From assembly GCF_001895265.1 (NCBI RefSeq), contig NZ_CP016796.1, forward strand, positions 1,240,001-1,304,000: a stretch of 64,000 nucleotides of DNA, written 5' to 3'. Position numbers and translations under genes: made by a program. This DNA is from Francisella uliginis. GTDB taxonomy: Bacteria; Pseudomonadota; Gammaproteobacteria; Francisellales; Francisellaceae. How positions within the stretch are numbered: position 1 is the stretch's first letter; the number at the start of each line of letters is the position of its first letter. Positions 47,176 through 57,500 of the stretch are shown piece by piece. The notes below the pieces were generated by a model. It had not been told where the DNA came from. It did no database searches and was given only the letters and a program-made list of their open reading frames with translations.

Positions 47176-48453
47176 TTATTCTTTCGCTGACAGTCCTTGT
47201 AAGAATCTCTCTGCCGAAGAGAAGTCCTCTAACGATTTAGAGTGAAAAACATTAATCTCAACTAGATCCTCAACTGTATCTTTCTCTGATAAATGTGCAT
47301 CTTTGATCATTTTTACAACAACCTCAGCTCCTTCAAGAGAAGTATTTGGTAACCACAACCATATATCATGCGGTGAAACTTTAGTTAACAAATCGGTCTT
47401 GCGTAATATACTTTTTAAAGCTTTGGATATTGCCTCAATATCATTAGTACCTATATAATCAAATATATTAATATGCATCAAAGAAAATTCATATTCAGGA
47501 TTTCTTTTTTGCATAGAGTATGCCCAATCAACAAAGCTATAAAAAAACTCTGGAATAGTATAATCTATATCGTCATACACAGATATTGGATCTTGTAATA
47601 TAGTAGTTTTTATATTTTGCTCAGCCTTTGTAGTAAGCACGTATTCAAAAATATTTTGCTTACGCATTTGTTCTAAAAACGTTATCGTACCACAGTCAAC
47701 ACATTCATTAACAACTTCTGGCTCGACAAAAATACTTTCGCATTCTCTACAAGAATAATTATCCGGTTGCTTACTATCAGCACCTACTATAATATCCTCG
47801 CTATGGCACTCGGGGCATCTTTTTGAAAATAAAACATGTGAAGATGGACAGTTAGAACAATAGAAAAATGATTTTATGAGCTTTTTAGCTTTAAGGATAT
47901 TTTGATCCTTAAGCTCCTTTATCCATTCATAATAATCAAACTCATCATCTTGAGAAAACATATCTAAAGTAGGATAGCTATAACATGTATTTCTAGATTT
48001 ATTCTTATGAGGAATTAAACCTCTAATAGATTTTCGCGTACACAGATATATTAAAAGTCGAGTTTGCCAACCATTTGATATGTCATTAATATTTCGGATA
48101 ATTTTAATTATATTATCAATCTCATGGTTAATTGTTTCAACAAATTTTATCAGCTCATCAGTAGTTGAAAATTTTTCCATCGTATAGTCTACATATTCGC
48201 AGCTATTGCAAAATATAGGTTTTAGATATGTATACACACTTGAGCGTATCTTTTTAATAATCTCGACAACCTCAAAAGCACTCAAATCACTAGCATTATA
48301 GTTATAATCAATGACAAAAGCGTCAATATTTTCAAATTCTCTAGAAAAAAAAGCGTTTGTTTTTGAAAATTCTTTGATACTAAATTCACTTAGTTTATCT
48401 CGAACTTCCAAGCTTGATGTTTCAAGTATTGCAAGATTTAGATCTCTAGACAT
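47176..48453 (-). CDS. Signalling protein with TackOD1-like zinc-ribbon module and GGDEF-like tail
   Basis: The 425-aa protein has an N-terminal region (1-130) that looks like a degenerate receiver domain (FVIDYNYNASDLSAFEVVEIIKKIR). A middle part (about 150-290) has four CxxC pairs (CSNC, CPEC, CREC, CVDC) arranged as in the TackOD1 metal-binding output domain, including NYSCRECESIFVEPEVVNECVDCGT. The C-terminus (about 310-425) has the secondary-structure pattern of a GGDEF domain (LMHINIFDYIGTNDIEAISKALKSILRKTDLL) without the GGDEF signature, so it should not make c-di-GMP. The IS-interrupted PAS-GGDEF gene is the next gene upstream on the same strand, 162 bp away. Domain calls are by pattern; function is inferred. 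Confidence 0.65.
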   Translation of the reverse strand: MSRDLNLAILETSSLEVRDKLSEFSIKEFSKTNAFFSREFENIDAFVIDYNYNASDLSAFEVVEIIKKIRSSVYTYLKPIFCNSCEYVDYTMEKFSTTDELIKFVETINHEIDNIIKIIRNINDISNGWQTRLLIYLCTRKSIRGLIPHKNKSRNTCYSYPTLDMFSQDDEFDYYEWIKELKDQNILKAKKLIKSFFYCSNCPSSHVLFSKRCPECHSEDIIVGADSKQPDNYSCRECESIFVEPEVVNECVDCGTITFLEQMRKQNIFEYVLTTKAEQNIKTTILQDPISVYDDIDYTIPEFFYSFVDWAYSMQKRNPEYEFSLMHINIFDYIGTNDIEAISKALKSILRKTDLLTKVSPHDIWLWLPNTSLEGAEVVVKMIKDAHLSEKDTVEDLVEINVFHSKSLEDFSSAERFLQGLSAKE

Positions 48454-50116
48454 TTTTATTCAAAATATAATGTACTATCATAATTTAAAGTTATATTTTT
48501 TACAGTTAAATGTAAACTATTATTTAGGCTTAATTAATCTTTATAAAACATAAGATTTTAGATAATTATATCGTTGTACTCAGATACAGATTAGATTTTA
48601 TTACTGACTACAATTTTAGTCAGATGCTATAACACAATTTCTACCATGTTTTTTTGCAGTATACAGGCAAGTATCAGCTCTTGTATAAATACTATCAGTA
48701 GTATCACCTATTATGACTTGTGTGACACCTAAACTTATAGTTATAGTTTGACCTTTGATAGTATCTAAATCTTGTTCAACAATAGTTCTAAGTTTTTCTG
48801 CTACGATAACCGCATTATTTAAAGAAGTATTTTTTAAAATTAAAGCGAACTCCTCACCGCCAATCCTAAATGCCGTATCAGTTCCACGAATATTAGATGA
48901 GACTAAACTACCAAGTTCTTTAAGTACTTTATCGCCAACAAGATGTCCATAATTATCATTAACTTTCTTGAAGAAATCTATATCAAAGATAATCATAGAA
49001 AATGGCATTTCATATCTTTCATATAGTCTTAGATTTTCTTTAATATGATTATTATACGATCTTTTATTATCAAGTTTTGTTAAATCATCTGTATATGTTT
49101 GTTTTCTAATGATACTCATGGCATTAAAAAGATCTGTATTATCAACTGTTGTCATTAATAACTGTCTATTATTTGGCATTAAAGCAATTGATGATCTTAG
49201 TCTTTTTAGCTTACCTGATTTGGTTATACAAACTCTTTCAAAATCCTCATATATAGATTTTTCAGTTACCTCTTTAAGTACATGTTTATATTCAGCTAAA
49301 TATTCTTTATCTGTGAAATCAAATGTGCTTTTATCTAATATTTCTTTACTAGAGTATTCTAACATTTCACAATATTTATTATTAACAAACTCATATTTAC
49401 CATCTAGGCTCAACAAGCTAATCCCACCTAAAGCAGTTTGAAATATAGCTTCTAATTGCTCATTCTGTTCTATAATTATTCTTTGGCTTTCTTTCTGTTG
49501 AGTTATGTCTCTAGCTGAAGCATAAAGTAATTCTTGATCTTTAATATTAATAATATTTGCAGTTATAAAAGCAATATATTTAGAACCATCTTTTCTAGTA
49601 TGTATTCTTTCTATTTCAATAGGTCCTTTTTTAAGTGCTAAGATTATCTGAGCATACTCTTCTTTAGTAATATTTTTATCCCAATCAAAAACACTTAAAT
49701 CCACCATCTCACTATCAGAATATCCTAAAAGATCTTGGGCTTTTTTACTATACTCAAGAAGTCTACCCTCAAAATCCATAATGAAAACACCATCTGATGC
49801 TAATTCCAAGATAGTTTTATACTTTGCCTTTTCTCTTACTAAGAGTTTATTGGCTAAATCTACTTGTGTTGTATTTCTTGCTTTAATAGTTCTTTGAGAA
49901 GCAAAAAGATATCTCTTATTATCGATAACAACACCTTTAGCATTTATCTCAACATCTATTAATGAGCCATCTTTTTTTAAATGTTTTGAAGTAAATATCT
50001 CTGGATTATCAATTAAATCCAAAATTAAAGAGCTAAGCTGAGTATGAAGAGCAAAAGGATCCCAATCAACTACATTTAAACCTAACATTTCATCTTGGTT
50101 ATAACCAAGATTATTA

Positions 50117-51063
50117 GACCTCTTGCGAAATACTACTTCAGAGGCATTTTATTTCTAAGTAGGTATTTTCTTTTTAGAATCCGTTTTGTAAATTAACTAT
50201 TCCAGCCACTAAATTAAACCTAAGATTAGCTTTTTTACCAAAACTTCTATAGGTTTCACCCAGTATACGAAACTTTTTAATTTCTGCAATTTTATGCTCA
50301 ACATAAATCCTAATCTTACTAAGCCATTTATTATAATTCTTCTGCTCTATACTTAAAGAACCTCCTTTGGGCTTTTTATAGGGGAGTTTTACTTTAGTAG
50401 ATTCATTTTGAATACCTTGGTAGCCATTGTCACAATATTTATCAACATCACGAGCTAATTTATCTGATTTTCTGCGAACAGTTATATCATGAACACTGCC
50501 TGGATAAACCTTCGAAACATTAACTATTTGACCTGCTTCACTGATAGCTATTTCTACTTTCTGTGTATGGCTTTTTTTCTTCCCTGAATAGTTAGCCTTT
50601 CTTCGTTTTAATTTCTTAGGTCTCTGGATTGGCTGTTCTGTTGCATCTATTAAAAGTCTTTCTACTTTTTGATTAGTCATGCTTCTATCTTTTTTTATAT
50701 GTATTTCTTTAACTAGTAGTAACTCTACTCGTCTAATTAGGCGATTTACATTTGATTCATCTAATCCTATCAAGTAGCCTAAAAATTCTTGTGTCATATA
50801 GCAACGATAATATATTAAAACTAACAATAATCTATCTGCATGATTATCAACTTTTGGCTTTCTGCCAATCCTTGGAAATCCTTCATCTAAGGATTTTGAG
50901 GCATCGGTTAAGATTTTATTGAAATGTTTTAGTTTTAAACCTGTTAGTTTTCTAAATATTCTGGCTTTCTTTGACAATATTGCGTAGCTTATTTGCATTT
51001 TTATGGATCTCTTAAGCAATCTTTCTATATATATGGTGAATAATTAGTATTTCGCAAGAGGTC
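50117..51063 (-). mobile_element. IS5-family insertion sequence, copy C
   Basis: The 947-bp element appears identical to copies A and B, inverted, with TA on each side (50115-50116 and 51064-51065). Its insertion point is within the first PAS domain of a diguanylate cyclase gene; transposase and host gene point the same way. Confidence 0.93.
50174..50998 (-). CDS. IS5-family transposase (copy C)
   Basis: The same 274-aa transposase as in copies A and B. Because it lies in the same direction as the interrupted gene, transcription leaving the element could read into the remaining PAS-GGDEF frame. Confidence 0.92.
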   Translation of the reverse strand: MQISYAILSKKARIFRKLTGLKLKHFNKILTDASKSLDEGFPRIGRKPKVDNHADRLLLVLIYYRCYMTQEFLGYLIGLDESNVNRLIRRVELLLVKEIHIKKDRSMTNQKVERLLIDATEQPIQRPKKLKRRKANYSGKKKSHTQKVEIAISEAGQIVNVSKVYPGSVHDITVRRKSDKLARDVDKYCDNGYQGIQNESTKVKLPYKKPKGGSLSIEQKNYNKWLSKIRIYVEHKIAEIKKFRILGETYRSFGKKANLRFNLVAGIVNLQNGF

Positions 51064-51266
51064 TATTCATAAAAGACTTACTAAAAAATACAAGATCACC
51101 TTTTTGATCGATAATATGGATTCCATCAGGAGTGTTTTCTAATAAATACCTTAACTCTTTCTCTGAAAAATTTAACAAAACTAAACTCTACTAAATTAAA
51201 TATATCAGCACACTTATACAACTATACTAACAATAATCTATAGCGAATTCTCTATTTTGAGAAAAA

Positions 51267-51716
51267 TTAAAAAAGATTTTCGATATTATCAGTTTCAAAA
51301 TCATTATATTTATTAAAAATTTCTACTAGTTCAGCAGGAATTTTTGCAGGTCTACCCTTTTGTGCATTTACCATTACCCAAAGGGTATCTGCTTTACACA
51401 GAAGAGCTTTATTTGACTTTCTATAAATATGATACTTCCTAAATGTAGAAATCTTTGTGATACTCTCTACCCATGTAACAACCACAATATCATCACCTAA
51501 GAACCCTTGAGCTAAATATTCTATTGTATGCTTTTTTGCAAACCATGTTAGACCATTTGCTTCTGTGATATCAAATACACCATTAGCTTTGACATGAGCA
51601 ATTGCAATATCCTGCATCCATTGCAGATATACAATGTTATTTAGATGATTATTTGGATCTATATGCTCAGGTAAAACTTTTGTTTCATATACAAAACACT
51701 TTAATTGATCTTTCAT
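51267..51716 (-). CDS. Hotdog-fold acyl-CoA thioesterase
   Basis: The 149-aa protein is of the 4-hydroxybenzoyl-CoA thioesterase/YbgC type of hotdog enzymes. VLPEHIDPNNHLNNIVYLQWMQDIAIAHVKANG holds the helix and catalytic Asp/Asn region, and EYLAQGFLGDDIVVVTWVESITKISTFRKYHIYR the central strands. It probably splits a short- or medium-chain acyl-CoA; the true substrate is not evident. The start overlaps the end of the glutaredoxin gene by 4 bp, so both are translated together. The interrupted diguanylate cyclase begins about 90 bp further on. Confidence 0.82.
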   Translation of the reverse strand: MKDQLKCFVYETKVLPEHIDPNNHLNNIVYLQWMQDIAIAHVKANGVFDITEANGLTWFAKKHTIEYLAQGFLGDDIVVVTWVESITKISTFRKYHIYRKSNKALLCKADTLWVMVNAQKGRPAKIPAELVEIFNKYNDFETDNIENLF

Positions 51717-51964
51717 TTTTCACCCAAAAATTCTACTAGATCACTATAGCCACCGATTTGTTTACCATCGATAAAGATTAAAGGTGTAGTTTCTAAGTTA
51801 TATTTTTGTTTAAAAGCATCTGTTTCAGTTCTAGTTTCTAAAATATGGTCTTCAAAACCCCAGCCTTTTTCTTCAAAAAGGGCTTTCGCCTTTAGACCAT
51901 ACGGACAAGTTTTCTCAGGTGTTACCATGCGATATAAAATTATTTTATTAAATTGTTGAGTCAT
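51713..51964 (-). CDS. Glutaredoxin-like protein with CPYG site
   Basis: An 83-aa thioredoxin-fold protein whose active site is CPYG in PEKTCPYGLKAKALFEE, a monothiol variant in which the second cysteine of CPYC is replaced by Gly. The cis-Pro segment TTPLIFIDGKQIGGYSDLVEFL is the normal glutaredoxin glutathione-binding region. I chose the ATG at 51964, which has GGAG at the right distance; an ATG five codons upstream lacks one. It could reduce the Prx5-type peroxiredoxin at 4757, as fused Prx5-Grx proteins do elsewhere, but that is inference. Confidence 0.85.
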   Translation of the reverse strand: MTQQFNKIILYRMVTPEKTCPYGLKAKALFEEKGWGFEDHILETRTETDAFKQKYNLETTPLIFIDGKQIGGYSDLVEFLGEK

Positions 51965-52041
51965 TGTTTTAAACTCCATAATAATGTAGTGTTGATATTA
52001 TAAAGTATAGCATTAGTAATCAAATAAAAAAGGAGATAGCT

Positions 52042-53154
52042 GTGTGTACAAATGTTTTTATAAATAAGAATGAGTATAAAGTAGAAGCTAGATCTATGGA
52101 TTTCCCAATGAATATAGCTTTTCAAAATTGTATAAGTTATGTAGGTATTGATAATACCATGGACATAGTTATTGATGCTGATAAAATACCTGATTCTCAA
52201 TTAACTAGTTGGAAGACTCGCTACGGTTTTTTTGGTAGATTAGCCTTTGATAAATGTCTTACAGATGGATTAAACACTCAAGGCTTATCATTTAGTTTCT
52301 TATATTTAGATGTTACAAAGCATCCTACTTTTAACCCAGAAGATAAAAGAAAGGTTTTATCTGTCTATTATATAGGTAATTTTTTGCTATCTATGGCAAA
52401 AGATGTTCCAGAGGCTCTAAAGCTTATAGCGGAACACCAGTTAGTTGGTGGAGCATTAGAACTCAAGCCTGGAACTTTTGTGAAAAATATCCCTATACAT
52501 TTTAGTTTAAGGGACTCAAAAGGTAATACTGCAGTTGTAGAGTTTGTTGATGGTGAAGTTAAAGTATACGAAAACAAAGGCAATATTTTAACTAACGCAC
52601 CTACTTATGATTGGCATTTAGAGAATATCAAAGAATATAAATCTTTATTAGAACCATTTGAAGGTAGCAATAGTCAATTTTCTGATAAAACAATAAACTA
52701 TAAAGATACTGTTTCAAGTTCTCGTCCTGAGGTTGCTCAATTGATAGGTATGCCTGGAGACTTCAGTGGAGTATCTAGGTTTGTAAGAGCTTACATTCTG
52801 TCACAGTTAGTTCCTGAGCCTCAATCAAATAGAGAAGCTTGTTTCCATGCTTCATCAATTATTAATAATGTCGCTGTACCACCATATGAGGTTTCTATGA
52901 CTTTATGGACTACTATTAAAGATCTAAAAAACCTAATAGTCTCATATAAAGATATTGCAGCATATCAAGGTAATAGCCCTACTGGAGTTTATGCAGCAGG
53001 TATTAACGAAGGATATATCAGTTATGATCTAAATGCTATGAATTTTACTGATGTGCCTCCAGAAGCAAACAAGCATATAATCAAGCCTACTCCAAAAGAA
53101 AAAGTTATTGAAATTGTTAATATGAGTGATGTAGTTGGCTTAGAAAGACAGTAA
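52042..53154 (+). CDS. Choloylglycine hydrolase / penicillin V acylase family protein
   Basis: The 370-aa Ntn-hydrolase starts at GTG, right after AAAGGAG. Its second residue, Cys2 (MCTNVFINK), becomes the N-terminal nucleophile after Met removal. R17 and D20 in ARSMDF and the later WLTRYGFFGR-like segment (WKTRYGFFGRLAFDKC) and NAPTYDWHL fit the family. The product has no signal peptide. Gram-negative members of this family often hydrolyse N-acyl homoserine lactones or penicillin V rather than bile salts; the substrate here is not known. It is divergent from the grx-thioesterase unit. Confidence 0.88.
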   Translation: MCTNVFINKNEYKVEARSMDFPMNIAFQNCISYVGIDNTMDIVIDADKIPDSQLTSWKTRYGFFGRLAFDKCLTDGLNTQGLSFSFLYLDVTKHPTFNPEDKRKVLSVYYIGNFLLSMAKDVPEALKLIAEHQLVGGALELKPGTFVKNIPIHFSLRDSKGNTAVVEFVDGEVKVYENKGNILTNAPTYDWHLENIKEYKSLLEPFEGSNSQFSDKTINYKDTVSSSRPEVAQLIGMPGDFSGVSRFVRAYILSQLVPEPQSNREACFHASSIINNVAVPPYEVSMTLWTTIKDLKNLIVSYKDIAAYQGNSPTGVYAAGINEGYISYDLNAMNFTDVPPEANKHIIKPTPKEKVIEIVNMSDVVGLERQ

Positions 53155-53181
53155 TATCTATAATAAAATTATTCTTACTCA

Positions 53182-54240
53182 TTATTTCATTCTAATTGGC
53201 ATGTGATTACAAAACGGCTCTTCTGCTAAATAGCTACCGTGAATATTATAGGCTCTAGCTCTACAACCACCACATATCTTGATAAACTCACATGAGCCAC
53301 ATTTACCCTCATAAGCACTAAAATCACGCATATCGTGCATTACATCACTGTTTTGCCAAATGTCTGCAAATGATTTCTCTTTAACATTTCCCGCGCTTAC
53401 AGGTAGGTAGCTACATGGATAGACATTACCATCAACATCTAGTAGGCATATACTTTGCCCAGCTATGCAACCTTTACCACCACCAGTACCAAAGCTAAGA
53501 GCACGTGAGCAAACCTTTGCATTATCTTCTTTATTACGCTCAAAACGAATACGATAATAATGTGGTGCACAAGTTGGACGTACAAGCATATCTTGCTCAT
53601 CGGCTTCCATATCATAGTGCCAATTTAAAATATCTTGATAATCATCAACATCTATCAACTCTTGCATAAGCTCTTCGCCACGCCCTGTCGGTACTATCAT
53701 AAACAAATACCATGCCGTAGCTTCAAGAGTTTTTGCAAGCTTATAAACATCTTTAATCTCATGTTGATTACGCTTGGTAAATGATGAGTTTATCAAAAAT
53801 GGTATACCATGCTTTTTAAATAATTTCGCAGCATTTACAGTTGCTTCAAACGCACCCTTTTGGCTACGAAAATCATCATGTGTTTGGGCTGTAGCACCAT
53901 CTATACTTAGAGATACTATACTTACACTTGAGTTTTTGATTTTCTCACAAATTCCATCTGTAACTAATGAACCATTGGTAGCTAAAGCCATACGCAAACC
54001 TTTACTCGCTCCATATTCTGCTAGCTCAAAGATATCTGCTCTTAAAAGTGGCTCTCCTCCTGATAATACTAATACGGGATTAGCAAACTCGACTATATTA
54101 TCAATGATTCTAAAACCTTCTTCGGTAGAAAAATCAGGGTGACCAAGCACCTCACATTCTGAAGATGAACGGCAATGCACGCACTTAAGATTACAACGTC
54201 TAGTTGTCTCCCATGCCATCCATTTAAGTTGGTGTTTCAC
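53182..54240 (-). CDS. Radical SAM/SPASM domain protein
   Basis: The 352-aa Fe-S enzyme has CNLKCVHC (CxxxCxxC for the radical-SAM cluster), LVLSGGEPLLRADIFELAEY, and a C-terminal SPASM region (CSRA...CIAGQSICLLDVDGNVYPCSYLP...CGSCEFIKICGGCRARAY) with auxiliary cluster ligands. The AWETTRRCNLKCVHCRSS start resembles heme d1 and alternative heme pathway enzymes (NirJ/AhbD) as well as the PqqE group. No peptide precursor gene is seen nearby except the 41-aa lipoprotein, which is divergent. I chose GTG at 54240, preceded by GGATAA, over TTG at 54261. The substrate is unknown. Confidence 0.85.
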   Translation of the reverse strand: MKHQLKWMAWETTRRCNLKCVHCRSSSECEVLGHPDFSTEEGFRIIDNIVEFANPVLVLSGGEPLLRADIFELAEYGASKGLRMALATNGSLVTDGICEKIKNSSVSIVSLSIDGATAQTHDDFRSQKGAFEATVNAAKLFKKHGIPFLINSSFTKRNQHEIKDVYKLAKTLEATAWYLFMIVPTGRGEELMQELIDVDDYQDILNWHYDMEADEQDMLVRPTCAPHYYRIRFERNKEDNAKVCSRALSFGTGGGKGCIAGQSICLLDVDGNVYPCSYLPVSAGNVKEKSFADIWQNSDVMHDMRDFSAYEGKCGSCEFIKICGGCRARAYNIHGSYLAEEPFCNHMPIRMK

Positions 54241-54387
54241 AATACTTATCCAAATAGACAATCTAAATTTATTAGTATTAATTATAACAAATATCTAATT
54301 AAACCAGTATTACTAAAATAAGATCTACAAATGTATAAATCACTTAGGTATTATATAAATAAATTTTAAATACTGATCTTATAAAAA

Positions 54388-54513
54388 ATGAAATTAAAGA
54401 AAATATTTTTAGTTACTGCATTAGCTGTTTGTTGTATTAGTTTAAATAGTTGTATATTAAAATTACCGTTTCAGATTGTTGGTGATGTAATTGATGACGT
54501 TACACCTTTTTAA
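54388..54513 (+). CDS. Very small lipoprotein (41 aa)
   Basis: The reading frame from ATG 54388 to TAA 54511-54513 gives MKLKKIFLVTALAVCCISLN followed by SCILKLPFQIVGDVIDDVTPF. Lipobox LNSC places the lipidated Cys at residue 22 and leaves a mature peptide of about 20 residues. LPFQIVGDVIDDV resembles the tail of several tiny proteobacterial lipoproteins (DUF6726-like). The 3' end overlaps the convergent NTPase gene by 14 bp. Small size limits confidence, but the signal sequence and the lipobox are good. Confidence 0.65.
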   Translation: MKLKKIFLVTALAVCCISLNSCILKLPFQIVGDVIDDVTPF

Positions 54514-57500
54514 TAACTGTCAAATCAATACATATAACTTTTATTTTGTTCTTATACTCCTCTTGTATACCTTTTTCTAACTTATTAAACATATATTGTT
54601 TATTTTTGCGCTTTTCTCCAAAATAAAAAATTAAATAAATTCCATATTCAACTTTATCTTCTAAATAAAGTTTTATTAGTTGATTATTTATTGACTCATA
54701 AAGTTTACGATGCTTATCTTTTTTGCATTCAATTTGAACTTCATACTCAATATTAGACTTATACTTTATATTAAGGTCTGCCCTATTATCTGCTTCGAGC
54801 TTTTCAGAAGTACACAAGATATCAATATACTTATCAGATAATCTTCTCAAGATAACATCTCGGCATCTATCTTCATCTTTTGGTGAGTATACTTTTTTTG
54901 AAGTCTCTTTTGGCTCATTATAAAAGTCTAATTTATCATTATTTCTATTCGACTCTATTTCATTTTTTAAATTCTCTAACCTGTAGCAAGTTTCCTCAAA
55001 AAAATCTCTATAATCGACTATTTTATTTTCTAGAATTAGACCTTTAACAACTTCAACTTCATACTTATGGTTTTTAAAACTAATCTGCCTATTCTCTTGT
55101 ATCCGTTGATATATCTTATCTCCCCAGATATCTTTATTTATATATGGTAGTTCTAATAATTGACTTAACTCCATATAAGATAAACAAGGAAACAAGTTAT
55201 TTGCTAAAAATAGAAATAAATCATATTCCTTAGTTATATAATTATTCAGGGTACCAAAATCTTTTTCTGAAACAAATTGCTTCATAATAAAGCTAACTAG
55301 TCTAATTTTATCCATACACTGAAAAAGCTTATGGTTTTTCATCAAAATCTCTTTGAGATAACAAGCATCATCCAGATCAAAATTAACTTCTGCATTTTTA
55401 ATAAGTTTTTCTATAGCTTTTGCTTCTTTTAAGTTACTAATACTTATAAATTCAGAAAAATCTTGCTCACTAACACATAACTTATTAGCATATTTATATA
55501 AAAATTGTTTTGCTAATTCATTTTGTAATGATTCTTTATTATCAGCACTTATACCTACAAATAGTTTTAAATCTTCAATATTATCTTTATCTAAATACTT
55601 CCCAAAAAAAGATTTTATCTCTGGAAAATATTCATCAATTATAATACCTACTGTCTCATTAAGTGTTTTTATTGCAAATTCAATATCATTCTCTATATAT
55701 TCAAGAAAACTATCAGTGCTAATCTTATAATATTTGTATCTTAAAGCATTTATATATAAATACTTTTTTATATCTTTAGGTATTTTACTTAAATTATCTT
55801 CATTAAGGTAGGTAGAGACAAAACATATATTTGAAATATACCTTCTTTTATCTAAGAAATCTTCCTTAACTATGCTTTCAATAGTAAGATGTGAAACACC
55901 TTTAGTATAGATAAAATTTTGCAATAAGTTATTTAATCTACGTTTAACATCAAAAGGCAGTTTTTGTAACTTATTATTTTCAAATAAGAACAAATTTGCT
56001 ATATAATACATAAATTGCAAATTCTTATATAAATCATCATCAGATCTGATAGAAATATAGTTTATAAAACCATCAATTTCTTTACGCTCAGCCAATGTCC
56101 AAGCATCAGACTGTTGTTTTTGTTTAAGTTTATCTTCTTCTCTTATTTGTTTTCTTACTTTTATTTTTTCTTCTAACCAATCTTTTAAATCATGTTCCTC
56201 AGCTTTGGTTATAATCTTATTAAGATTACTATCATTAGAATAAGGAAGAGTATTGATTAAGAGCTCTTTCTTTATATTCTCAGTGTATTCCTTATCAACT
56301 GTTAATAAAAAGACTTTTAATTTATCTATGTTCTCATCATAGAAAAAATAATTATCAAAATTAAAGAAATAGTATCTTCCATCTCTATCTGGAGGTGATG
56401 ATAAAATATCTTCGACATATTTTTCAAAGAAAAATTCAAATAGATTTTCGACTATTTTCTGTTGCGAAATATTAAGTCTATAAGTAGGAATATTAATATT
56501 TGCTAACCTATTATCATTTTTATAAAATAACTCTCTTACTTTTTTAAAAGTTTGATACGCTTTTTCATTACTAATTTGATTATCGCAATAAGCTAATATA
56601 ATGTTTACTAGAAACCTTTCAATTAATTTTTCTATATTATTGTCTATATACTTATTAGATGTTGTAATATTTTGTCCTAAAGAAGCAATTATTTCTTCTT
56701 GTTTTACTATATCTAATTCATCAAACTCAATAAAATATATAGTTATATAGCTATCTGTATAGTTATAGGATGAAATTATTTTTCCTATTTCATTTCCTCT
56801 TAGCTCGTCATGCAACAAAGATATATACTGTTCTTTTATATGATTATTTTTGTCAGCGATATTTCCTTTACTTACTTTATCAAGAATAAAATCTAAAGTT
56901 GTTTTATCATCTTTAAATAAAGTCATAAAACAAGTTATAAAATGCTCATTTATAGAGTTATTTTTAATAGATGATATTATATATTTTTTAGTCGCAGCCT
57001 CTCCTTTAGTTAGAATATTTACTATAAACATTGGATAATTATTATTTAGATCTTTAGTTTTATCAAATTCATCAATAAGGAAGTTTTCAATTTCTGTGGA
57101 ATATAAAGCTTTCTCTTGACTAAGAGTATCAATATCTGAAGTTTCATTCCTCAAATTATATCTAAAATAAGGATTCTTTTTTGACTCTTCCTTAACTTGT
57201 AGAATAAACCCCTTTCTTTCCTCTAATTTTGGTATATCTCCATATATTAACTGCTCATAAGCATTTATCTTTTCAAAATCATATTTGTTATTAAGAGTTC
57301 TTATCCATGCGTATGTACCTTTAAGCTTTGGAATAGCAACTTTATCTTTTATAAAATATGACTGTATTCTTCTAAAGTTAAGCTTTTCACTATCAAGAGC
57401 TTTTAAGATGAATTTTGCTAAAATAAATTCTGCAATAGGTCTATGTATAAAAGTTCTATCACTAAAAAGCCTAGTTTTTATTACTTTATCTATTATTTCT

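Larger units (their letters stand above)
48616..51178 (-). pseudogene. PAS-GGDEF diguanylate cyclase split by IS copy C
   Basis: The 3' part (to 50116) encodes three PAS regions and a GGDEF domain with RIGGEEFALIL, so the catalytic site is intact. The first PAS is cut: upstream of the IS the minus strand reads LLENTPDGIHIIDQKGDLVF...SFMN and downstream it continues NLGYNQDEMLGLNVVDWDPF. Removing copy C and one TA gives 1614 bp, exactly 538 codons with no internal stop, starting at a TTG at 51178. An ORF from an ATG at 50088 could still give a 490-aa protein lacking most of the first PAS domain. Whether this is made or active is unknown. The original protein would be a soluble c-di-GMP synthase. 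Confidence 0.85.

Noticed and set aside
53182-54513. Radical SAM protein and small lipoprotein as a RiPP maturase with its precursor
   Set aside because: The 41-aa gene is divergent and has a lipobox signal sequence, which fits a lipoprotein; no other precursor-like gene is near.
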